NCBI GenBank assembly: GCA_002452295.1
Contig: DKEX01000111.1
Coordinates: 212-14,577 of the forward strand
Direction: 5' to 3'
Source of the DNA: Firmicutes bacterium UBA6811
GTDB taxonomy: Bacteria > Bacillota > SHA-98 > UBA4971
DNA length: 14,366 nt
Part shown: positions 1 through 5,735 of the stretch, in pieces
Layout: each line of letters opens with the position of its first letter
Position numbering within the stretch: position 1 is the stretch's first letter
Position numbers and translations under genes: made by a program
The notes under the pieces: generated by a model
Seen by the model: the letters and a program-made list of their open reading frames with translations, nothing else
What the model was told of the DNA's origin: nothing
Database searches by the model: none

Positions 1-16
1 AAAAGCTTATAAGCTC

Positions 17-128
<112 letters not shown>

Positions 129-134
<6 letters not shown>

Positions 135-150
135 GGCTTTTTTATTTTTC
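129..150 (+). terminator. T-rich tail after 5S rRNA, probable terminator
   Basis: The 3' strand of 5S helix I (CCGGAAGG) runs directly into CTTTTTTTATTTTTC at 137-151. AAGC at 11-14 and AAAAGC at 1-6 can pair with the GCTTTT at 136-141, extending the helix. The structure could end the rRNA transcript or act as a processing stem. There is no separate compact hairpin, so confidence is moderate. Confidence 0.5.
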
Positions 151-159
151 TTGCGGGTA

Positions 160-188
160 TTGTAACGGCCTCCAGGAAGTGGTATACT
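160..188 (+). promoter_or_regulatory. Sigma-A-type promoter for the zinc-ribbon gene
   Basis: TTGTAA at 160-165 (4 of 6 to the -35 consensus) is followed by a 17-bp spacer and TATACT at 183-188 (5 of 6 to the -10 consensus). Transcription would start near 195 and give a leader of about 120 nt. The AT-rich patch stands out from its GC-rich surroundings. Confidence 0.6.
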
Positions 189-285
189 TTAAAAGCCTAA
201 GACTGAGGGTTGACTGGACCAGCAGACCCGCTCCTGATTCGGAGTTCTTGCCTCCACACGTAGCCCAAAGGATACGGCAAAATAG

Positions 286-299
286 AGCCCTTTAGGGCT
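286..299 (+). promoter_or_regulatory. Hairpin in the leader of the zinc-ribbon gene
   Basis: AGCCC at 286-290 and GGGCT at 295-299 form a 5-bp stem around a TTTA tetraloop, ending five bases before the Shine-Dalgarno sequence. TAGCCC at 261-266 could pair with the same GGGCTA, so two mutually exclusive folds are possible. CTCC/GGAG at 231-234/241-244 is a second small stem. No known riboswitch class is recognised. Confidence 0.3.
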
Positions 300-317
300 A
301 CATCTAGGAGGTTTTCT

Positions 318-620
318 ATGTACCAGGACAAGACCCTCGCGTGCAGGGACTGCGGACAGGAGTTCACCTTTACCGCAAGTGAGCAGGAATTCTTCGCATC
401 GAAGGGGTTCGAGAACGAGCCCAGTCGCTGCCCGGCCTGCCGGGCTGCGAGGAAGCAGGCCGACCGCGGCGGTCGCTTCGGCGGGCGCCAGGAGCCCCGG
501 GAGATGTTCCCGGCCATCTGCTCCAACTGCGGTGCCGAGACCACCGTTCCGTTCAAGCCCCGCAACGACAAGCCGGTCTACTGCGCCGACTGTTTCCAGG
601 CGATGAGAGCCAGGCGGTAG
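318..620 (+). CDS. Small double zinc-ribbon protein (CxxC-x17-CxxC family)
   Basis: This is a 100-residue cytoplasmic protein with two four-cysteine zinc-binding modules. The N-terminal module has C9-x2-C12 and C38-x2-C41, as in the probable zinc-binding domain of the zf_Tbcl type. The C-terminal module has C68-x2-C71, then 17 residues, then C89-x2-C92, the layout of the CxxC-x17-CxxC family. A basic Arg/Gly-rich linker (about 45-61) and an Arg-rich tail suggest nucleic-acid contact, which is inference. The ATG start is fixed by TAGGAGG at 305-311. The gene is monocistronic, with its own promoter and a terminator downstream. The biological function of the family is not established; it could be a metal reservoir, a transcription accessory factor or an RNA-binding protein. 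Confidence 0.85.
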   Translation: MYQDKTLACRDCGQEFTFTASEQEFFASKGFENEPSRCPACRAARKQADRGGRFGGRQEPREMFPAICSNCGAETTVPFKPRNDKPVYCADCFQAMRARR

Positions 621-654
621 CAGCGGCCGCAGCGACCCTTGAGACGGATCGCAG

Positions 655-689
655 GGGACCCGCTCGTATGATGCGGGTCCCTTTCCTTT
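655..689 (+). terminator. Rho-independent terminator between convergent genes
   Basis: GGGACCCGC at 655-663 and GCGGGTCCC at 673-681 form a perfect 9-bp stem with a 9-nt loop, followed by TTTCCTTT on the plus strand. It ends the zinc-ribbon transcript. It lies just past the phoU stop codon, so it may also stop the opposing pstB-phoU transcript, although the minus-strand side has no T-tract. Confidence 0.85.
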
Positions 690-691
690 CG

Positions 692-1357
692 TCAGTAACT
701 CTCCCGCAGCCCGGTTACCATGTAGATGACCCGCTCGCCGATGTTGGTGGCGTGGTCGGCCACGCGCTCTAGAAACCTCGCCACGAAGAGCAGGTTTGCC
801 GCCTGGGTGCTGGTGCGGGTGTCGGGGCTGTTCACTATGAAGCCCATGAGCTCGTCGAAGAGGTCCTCGTAGATCTTGTCTACCTGGTCGTCCGTGCGGC
901 ACGTCTTGCGCGCAAGCTCCGGGTCGCGGGCGACGAACGCGTCGAGGCACCCCTTGATCATGCCCTCGGTGATCCCGGCCATTCTCGGGATATCGATGAG
1001 GGGCTTGATAAGCGGCTGGTTTCCGATGCGCACGGCTATCTCCGATATATTCACGGCGTGGTCGCCCATTCTCTCGAGGTCGGTGATCACCCAGATGGCC
1101 GTGGCGATCATGCGCAGGTCCCCGGCAAGGGGTTGCTGCAAGGCGAGGAGCTTCAAGCACCGGTCCTCGATGGCAAGCTCGAGATCGTCCACGCGCTTGT
1201 CATCCTCTATGATCTCTTTTGCAAGGTCAACGTCCTGCCGGGCGAGCGCCTCGATGGCCAGGTGGACGGCCTCCTCGATCATGCTCCCCATCAGCAGGAT
1301 GTCCTGGTTAAGGGCACGAAGCTCCTGCTCGTAAGCCCGTCTTGTCACTGCCAACAC
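692..1357 (-). CDS. phoU: Phosphate signalling protein PhoU
   Basis: PhoU is a cytoplasmic all-helical protein that links the Pst transporter to the PhoR kinase and keeps the Pho regulon off when phosphate is plentiful. The 221 residues fit the usual length. The duplicated three-helix-bundle architecture shows as two E-R-x-x-D-H-x-x-N-I motifs, at 95-104 (ERMGDHAVNI) and 197-206 (ERVADHATNI). Acidic metal-binding segments lie near 51-60 and 156-169. It lies 30 bp downstream of pstB in the same direction, so the two are almost certainly co-transcribed. The start is uncertain: GTG at 1357 sits only 2 nt after the GGGGG-rich site at 1360-1364, while TTG at 1354 or GTG at 1348 would have more normal spacing. 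Confidence 0.95.
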   Translation of the reverse strand: MLAVTRRAYEQELRALNQDILLMGSMIEEAVHLAIEALARQDVDLAKEIIEDDKRVDDLELAIEDRCLKLLALQQPLAGDLRMIATAIWVITDLERMGDHAVNISEIAVRIGNQPLIKPLIDIPRMAGITEGMIKGCLDAFVARDPELARKTCRTDDQVDKIYEDLFDELMGFIVNSPDTRTSTQAANLLFVARFLERVADHATNIGERVIYMVTGLRESY

Positions 1358-1387
1358 TTCCCCCTTGGGCTTCTGAGTCCGCGGGCC

Positions 1388-2239
1388 TCAGCCGAACCGG
1401 CCCGTGATGTAGTCCTCGGTGCGCCTGTCGCGCGGGCGCTCGAAGATGTCCCTGGTCTCACCATATTCTATAAGCTCGCCGGACAAAAAGAACCCTGTTT
1501 TATCCGAGACGCGCCCCGCCTGCTGCATGTTGTGGGTGACTATCACTATCGTATAGTCGCGCTTGAGGTCGATCATGAGGTCCTCGATCTTCGCCGTTGA
1601 TATCGGGTCGAGCGCCGAGCACGGCTCGTCCATGAGGAGCACCTCGGGCTCCACGGCGAGCACCCTGGCGATGCACAGCCTCTGCTGCTGGCCGCCTGAT
1701 AGCCCCAGCGCCGAGTCGTTCAGCCTGTCCTTCACCTCGTCCCAGAGCGCCGCCGCCCTGAGGCTCCGCTCGACGATGTCAGGGAGCGTGCCTTTCGTCG
1801 CAAGCCCGTGGATTCGCGGGCCGTAGGCTACGTTGTCGAACACGGACATGGGAAAGGGATTGGGACGCTGAAACACCATGCCCACCCGCTTACGGAGCTC
1901 CACGAGATCAATGCCCGGCCCGTAGATGTCCTGGCCGTCGATGATGACGTTCCCCTCGATCCTGACGCCCGGGATGATGTCGTTCATGCGGTTCAGCGTC
2001 CGCAGGAACGTTGACTTTCCGCAGCCTGACGGCCCGATGAGCGCGGTGATCCTGTGCTCGTCGATGGAGATGGATATGTCTTTCAGCGCGCGGAACGAGC
2101 CGTAAAAGAGGTTCAGCGCCGAGGTCTCTATCTTGGACGGAGCCGCAGCGGTCGGTTGCGGCTGCGGCGCGCGCCGGGCGCCGCCGGGTCTCGTCTCGGT
2201 CGCGTGCGTTGCGACCGTCACCACCGGTCTTGCTATCAC
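1388..2239 (-). CDS. pstB: Phosphate ABC transporter ATP-binding protein PstB
   Basis: PstB is the ATPase of the high-affinity PstSCAB phosphate importer at the inner face of the membrane. All ABC motifs are present: Walker A GPSGCGKST at 69-77, Q-loop Q124, signature LSGGQQQR at 180-187, Walker B with D204-E205, and switch H236. The pattern NLFYGSFRALKDI after residue 43 and the segment IIPGVRIEG near 88-96 are typical of PstB rather than of other ABC ATPases. The GTG start at 2239 follows a purine-rich site (GGGAGAGGG) with 5-nt spacing. This gives an extra Pro/Ala-rich N-terminal stretch of about 35 residues, unusual for the family. No pstS, pstC or pstA lies upstream. Transcription is probably driven from the Pho-box array at 2359-2429. 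Confidence 0.96.
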   Translation of the reverse strand: MIARPVVTVATHATETRPGGARRAPQPQPTAAAPSKIETSALNLFYGSFRALKDISISIDEHRITALIGPSGCGKSTFLRTLNRMNDIIPGVRIEGNVIIDGQDIYGPGIDLVELRKRVGMVFQRPNPFPMSVFDNVAYGPRIHGLATKGTLPDIVERSLRAAALWDEVKDRLNDSALGLSGGQQQRLCIARVLAVEPEVLLMDEPCSALDPISTAKIEDLMIDLKRDYTIVIVTHNMQQAGRVSDKTGFFLSGELIEYGETRDIFERPRDRRTEDYITGRFG

Positions 2240-2358
2240 AGGAGCCCTCTCCCTTGCTCTGCGGTTGGCTGCCCCGTCTGGGCTGGCTTTCGGTGCAACT
2301 GACAGTCTCGCCGTGCTTGATGCCTGACGTGCAGCCTGGCTATCTTCCCGTCCGATTC

Positions 2359-2429
2359 TGACACAGCGGTGTTGCCCCTGTGTTGTGCCCCTGTTAAGTG
2401 TTGTTGCAGGGATGCTAAATCCATGTTAA
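2359..2429 (-). promoter_or_regulatory. Pho-box array (seven PhoP/PhoB-type repeats) upstream of pstB
   Basis: Read on the minus strand, seven hexamers follow each other: TTAACA (2424-2429), TTAGCA (2413-2418), GCAACA (2402-2407), TTAACA (2392-2397), ACAACA (2381-2386), GCAACA (2370-2375) and GTGTCA (2359-2364). Spacers are 5 bp except one of 4 bp, so the repeats fall on one face of the helix. This matches the TT(A/T)A(C/T)A direct-repeat operator described for Bacillus PhoP. It lies 120 bp ahead of the pstB start and points toward it. The two outermost downstream boxes are the weakest matches. I find no convincing -10 box. Confidence 0.8.
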
Positions 2430-2521
2430 CCGGCAGGTCTGTAGCCTATCGCTGTGCGGCCTGCATGGCCTACAAGGAGGACAGTCTGCGACGCTCCGCA
2501 CCGCCAGCGGTATCCTTCATG

Positions 2522-2586
2522 GCCTGCGGCATCCCCCACAGCCTGCGGCGATCCACGTGGCCTGCTGTAGCCCGCATCGGGCCTGC
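2522..2586. repeat. Short degenerate GCCTGC direct repeats
   Basis: GCCTGC recurs at 2522, 2541, 2560 and 2581, spaced 19, 19 and 21 bp apart, with another copy at 2459. The first two units share GCCTGCGGC and then diverge. An imperfect inverted repeat (GTAG-CCCG-CAT-CGGG-CCTG-CTAC, 2567-2589) overlaps the last unit. They may be remnants of an expanded repeat or chance in GC-rich spacer. Confidence 0.4.
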
Positions 2587-2644
2587 TACGCTGCTACGCC
2601 CTGTGCAGCCTGACAGAGCCCGTGCCCGTGTGCCGTGCCAGAGC

Positions 2645-4495
2645 CTACAGCCCGCGAGGTTCGTCGCTGCCGGTGCGTCGCTGCCTCGGTGGCTGCTGGC
2701 TTGCAGCTGCCGGCGATCCGGCATCCGGAAGCATGAACGAGAACGTCGAGCCCACCCCAGGCGTGCTCGCAACGGACACCCTGCCCCCGTGGCGCTCGAC
2801 GATGTGCTTCACGATGGATAGCCCGAGCCCGGTGCCGCCGAGCTGGCGCGAGCGCGCCTTGTCTATCCGGTAGAACCTCTCGAATAGCCTGGGGAGGTGC
2901 TCCGGCGCTATGCCTATGCCGGTGTCGGTCACGTCCACGCGCGTCACGCCGCCCTTGTCGCGGCAGGCGCTGATCTTCACGTGCCCGCCCTCCGGCGTGT
3001 ACTTCACGGCGTTGTCAAGGAGGTTCACGAACACCTGCACCAGCAGGGCCTCGTCCGCCGGCACCGGCGGGAACCCGGGGTCGATGTCCACGGTGATGTC
3101 GATGCCCCGCTGCCGCGCCCTGTCCTGGACTATTCCGAGGGCTGCGTCGATCACGCCGCGTAGCGACACGGCGCTCTTGCGCACCTCGGTGCCTCTCGAC
3201 TCGATCCTCGAGAGCTCCAGGAGGTCGGAGATTATCTGGGCCAGCCTGTCGGTCTCGTGGCTGATTATCCCGAGGAACCTTTGCAGCGTCTCCTTGTCCT
3301 CCATCGCCCCGTCGAGCAGGGTGTCCACGAACCCTTTGATGGACGTGACCGGCGTGCGAAGCTCGTGCGACACGTTGGACACGAAGTCCGCGCGGATCTG
3401 CTCGAGCCGCCGTAGCTCCGTCACGTCGTGCAGCACGGCCACGGCCCCCGCCACCGCGTCTCTCTCCGCCTCGAAGATGGGGGCTGACCGAACCCCGATG
3501 TATGCCTGGCGGGGGTTACGCAGCCTTGTCTCGCGGGTGTCGGCCTCGCCCCGCCTCGCTGACTCCAGCGACTCGGCCAGGTCGTGATTGCGCACCGCCT
3601 CCAGCACGCATTTACCACGGGCCCGTTCCTCGGAGATGCCCAGCATCTCGCAGGCGGCGTGGTTCACCAGGAGTATCCTCCCGGACGGGTCCACCGCGAT
3701 GACGCCGTCGGCCATCGCCCCGAGGATGGTCTCCATCCGGTTCTTGCGCTCCGAAAGCTCGCTGATGTTGTGCTCGAGCTCCGCGGCCATGTAGTTGAAA
3801 GCGTCGCCGAGCTGGCCAAGCTCGTCGGGGCTCGCCACCCGGATCTTGCGCCCGAAGTCGCCGCGGGCTATCTGCCGCGCCGCCTCGGCCATGTCGCGCA
3901 AGGGGTTGCCGACGCTCCTCGCCAGGAGCACGCTGAGGACCACCGCCATCAGGAGGGCAAGGGTGCCGGCATGCACGATGAGCCGCCTGATGATCCCCAT
4001 GAACCGGTCCACCTGCGAAAGCGACATCGCCAGCCTGACGAACCCCACGACCCTGTCGCCGTCGGCGGACATGACAGGCATGGCCACATACCTCAGCCGC
4101 GTGCCAAGGGTGGTGCTGTAGCGCACTGCCATACCGGTGCCGGTCTTCAGCGACTCCAACACCTCAGGACGGGTGGCGTGGTTTTCCATGGTTCTCGGTT
4201 CCTCCTCGGAGTCTCCGAGCACCACCCCGCTAGGGCTGATCACTGTCACTCGTAGGCCGATCTCGCGGCCGATGCGGTCGGTGAGCGCGTCCATGGCGGT
4301 TACGTCGCGCTCCTCCTCGAGACCCTGGCGCACCAGCTCGGAGACGAGGAAAGTCTTGGCCTCCATCTCGTCGTCGAGCCGGGCGATGAAGTAGCCCTGG
4401 ATGGCCCGGGTGAGGTACACCCCGATCAGGACCAGTGCCGAAAGGATCACGAGGAGGTATGTGAGAGTCAGCCTCTTCCGGTACCCCAGGACCAT
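2645..4495 (-). CDS. phoR: Phosphate-sensing membrane histidine kinase PhoR
   Basis: This is the sensor kinase partner of PhoB. Residue numbers count from the upstream ATG at 4543 (632 aa). The domains in order are a transmembrane helix (about 27-47), an extracytoplasmic sensing domain (about 50-185), a second transmembrane helix (about 187-209), HAMP (about 208-262), PAS (about 268-378), and HisKA with phospho-acceptor H393 in SHELRTP. The HATPase domain has N-box NLLDNAVKYT (507-516), G1 DTGIGI (540-545) and GGTGLGLS (569-576). This is the PhoR/PnpS layout of Bacillota. I prefer the internal ATG at 4495 (residue 17) because AGGAGG lies at 4508-4513, although 12 nt is long; no ribosome site precedes 4543. 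The gene lies downstream of phoB in the same direction. A Pro/Gln/Arg-rich tail follows the catalytic domain. Other PAS-HAMP kinases are possible, but the neighbours make PhoR likely. Confidence 0.9.
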   Translation of the reverse strand: MVLGYRKRLTLTYLLVILSALVLIGVYLTRAIQGYFIARLDDEMEAKTFLVSELVRQGLEEERDVTAMDALTDRIGREIGLRVTVISPSGVVLGDSEEEPRTMENHATRPEVLESLKTGTGMAVRYSTTLGTRLRYVAMPVMSADGDRVVGFVRLAMSLSQVDRFMGIIRRLIVHAGTLALLMAVVLSVLLARSVGNPLRDMAEAARQIARGDFGRKIRVASPDELGQLGDAFNYMAAELEHNISELSERKNRMETILGAMADGVIAVDPSGRILLVNHAACEMLGISEERARGKCVLEAVRNHDLAESLESARRGEADTRETRLRNPRQAYIGVRSAPIFEAERDAVAGAVAVLHDVTELRRLEQIRADFVSNVSHELRTPVTSIKGFVDTLLDGAMEDKETLQRFLGIISHETDRLAQIISDLLELSRIESRGTEVRKSAVSLRGVIDAALGIVQDRARQRGIDITVDIDPGFPPVPADEALLVQVFVNLLDNAVKYTPEGGHVKISACRDKGGVTRVDVTDTGIGIAPEHLPRLFERFYRIDKARSRQLGGTGLGLSIVKHIVERHGGRVSVASTPGVGSTFSFMLPDAGSPAAASQQPPRQRRTGSDEPRGL

Positions 4496-4567
4496 TGCGG
4501 GACCCCACCTCCTCGAGTCTGCATTGCTGCTCCAAAGCGGCATTCCGTATCGTGCTCAGGGTCTAGC

Positions 4568-4579
4568 CATGGCGCCATG
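4568..4579. repeat. 12-bp palindrome in the phoB-phoR gap
   Basis: CATGGCGCCATG is a perfect 12-bp palindrome in the spacer between phoB and phoR. A few perfect 12-bp palindromes are expected by chance in a window this long, so no function is claimed. Confidence 0.3.
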
Positions 4580-4675
4580 AGTCCGCGCCGCTACGCGCCG
4601 TCCCCGGATGGCGACACCGGCAGCCCTGGCGAGGACCTGCGCGCTGAGAAGCAGCGCGAACTGGTGGCGATCTAC

Positions 4676-5380
4676 TCAGACGTCCTCCCTGAACCTGTAG
4701 CCGACCCCGTGCACCGTCTGGATGTATGCGGGCCGCGAGTCGTCTTCCTCGATCTTCTGGCGGAGGCGCCTCACGTGCACATCCACGGTGCGCGTGTCCC
4801 CGCCGTACTCATACCCCCAGACCTTCTCAAGGAGGAAGTCCCTGGTAAGCACCTTCCCCCTGTTCGCCACGAGGACCCGCAGAAGCTCGAACTCCTTCGG
4901 CGTGAGCTCGGTGCGCTCACCCCGGACCTCCATCTCGAAGCGCCCGGTGTCGATCACGAGGTCGCCCGCGTGGATGCGGCCGGACGCATCGCGCGCCTTC
5001 GTCTCCTCGAGGTCCATGTCGCGACGCCGCAGGAGGGCCTTCACCCTCGCCACGAGCTCCCTCGGGCTGAACGGCTTGGTCACGTAGTCATCGGCTCCCA
5101 CCGACAGCCCCAGCACTCTGTCGAACTCCTCCGTCTTCGCCGTGAGCATGAGAACCGGCACGCTCGTCTCGCGGCGGAGCTGCTGGCATACCTCGATCCC
5201 GCCGATGCCGGGAAGCATGAGGTCAAGGATCACGAGATCGGGGGACTCGCTCCGGGCCCGCCTGAGGCCCTCCTCCCCGTCGGACGCCGTTATGACCGAG
5301 AACCCCTCCTTCTCCAGGTTGAACCTGACAAGCTCCAGGATGGGGGCCTCGTCGTCAACCACAAGGATCTTCCTGATCAT
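4676..5380 (-). CDS. phoB: Phosphate regulon response regulator PhoB/PhoP
   Basis: This is a 234-residue OmpR/PhoB-family transcription factor. The receiver domain (1-120) has the acidic pair D9-D10, phospho-acceptor D53 in LDLMLPG, a conserved T in LMLTAKT and K in VTKPFSP. The C-terminal winged helix (about 135-232) carries LTPKEFELLRVL and the recognition-helix segment TRTVDVHVRRLRQKI, ending in HGVGYRF. The ATG at 5380 was chosen because GGAGGGGAG lies at 5384-5392 and the protein then begins MIRKILVVDDE, typical of the family; an upstream in-frame start at 5425 is less likely. It is followed by phoR on the same strand after a gap of 180 bp (132 bp if the upstream phoR start is used). It probably binds the Pho-box array ahead of pstB. 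Confidence 0.94.
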   Translation of the reverse strand: MIRKILVVDDEAPILELVRFNLEKEGFSVITASDGEEGLRRARSESPDLVILDLMLPGIGGIEVCQQLRRETSVPVLMLTAKTEEFDRVLGLSVGADDYVTKPFSPRELVARVKALLRRRDMDLEETKARDASGRIHAGDLVIDTGRFEMEVRGERTELTPKEFELLRVLVANRGKVLTRDFLLEKVWGYEYGGDTRTVDVHVRRLRQKIEEDDSRPAYIQTVHGVGYRFREDV

Positions 5381-5429
5381 GAACTCCCCTCCGCTTCGTG
5401 CAAGGCACTCTACTCTCCTCTTCACGCTA

Positions 5430-5435
5430 ATTATA
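5430..5435 (-). promoter_or_regulatory. -10 box for phoB
   Basis: On the minus strand this is a perfect TATAAT, inside an AT-rich island (CTATAATTAG), about 50 bp ahead of the phoB start. The -35 region at the usual distance is poor (TGGCGC), which suggests an activator-dependent or weak basal promoter. No TTAACA-type Pho boxes are visible here. Confidence 0.55.
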
Positions 5436-5557
5436 GCTTTGGACAGCTTCCCGCGCCAGCGTAAGAGGGAAGAGGAGGGATATCGGGCGCACGCTGCAGG
5501 CTGGAGGCTCGCTGCGGACTTGCTGGAGATTCCAGCGGCAGTTGTCGTGGCGCATTA

Positions 5558-5566
5558 TGGTATAAT
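5558..5566 (+). promoter_or_regulatory. Extended -10 promoter for the hydrogenase-like sensor kinase
   Basis: TGG at 5558-5560 directly precedes a perfect TATAAT at 5561-5566, giving the extended -10 pattern TGn-TATAAT. No good -35 is present at 16-18 bp, which such promoters can do without. The start would be near 5573, with a leader of about 160 nt before the GTG start codon. This implies sigma-A expression of the sensor-regulator pair. Confidence 0.6.
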
Positions 5567-5735
5567 GGCTGTGGTTCGGTCTTGCACGCAGGCTTGCAGG
5601 TTTCAGCGGCTGGCTCCCGGCGGGCGACGGATGGCGGCAGGCAGGCCGCGCGATGCGGGCTTGTCAGCACGGGAAGTGCCGGCAGCGACAATGCCTGACG
5701 GGAGGCCCTGTCCGAACGGCGGGAGGGCGCTGTTT

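Larger units (their letters stand above)
2240..2644. other. Gene-free gap between phoR and pstB
   Basis: This stretch of about 400 bp lies where pstS, pstC and pstA would normally be. I see no credible coding sequence on either strand. It holds the pstB leader (2240-2358), a Pho-box array (2359-2429), and a GCCTGC-rich segment (2459-2644) with short spaced repeats and small inverted repeats such as ACCGC/GCGGT at 2500-2511. No terminator with a T-tract is visible after phoR. Confidence 0.7.
5381..5735. other. Divergent intergenic region phoB / sensor kinase
   Basis: This 355-bp spacer separates the minus-strand phosphate block from the plus-strand hydrogenase block. It contains the phoB -10 box (5430-5435), a purine-rich tract (5462-5480), the extended -10 promoter of the sensor kinase (5558-5566) and a leader of about 160 nt. 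The leader has small stems CCGC/GCGG at 5646-5658 and GCAC/GTGC at 5667-5679. The sensor reading frame stays open through the region, but no upstream start has a good ribosome site. Confidence 0.6.

Noticed and set aside
2470..2772. Possible minus-strand remnant of a pst permease gene
   Set aside because: The translation lacks membrane segments and any PstA/PstC motif, and it overlaps phoR in another frame.
2369..2821. Possible plus-strand gene in the phoR-pstB gap
   Set aside because: It has no ribosome site, a Cys/Arg/Ala-rich composition, starts in the Pho-box array and overlaps the end of phoR. No domain is visible.
4577..5464. 295-codon open frame on the plus strand
   Set aside because: It is antisense to phoB, which has full receiver and winged-helix motifs. 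The frame has no domain signature.
5142..5735. N-terminal extension of the sensor kinase back to 5142
   Set aside because: The frame is open, but it runs through the phoB gene on the other strand and through the promoter at 5558-5566. GTG 5736 has the only strong ribosome site, and the protein then begins with a normal ferredoxin domain.
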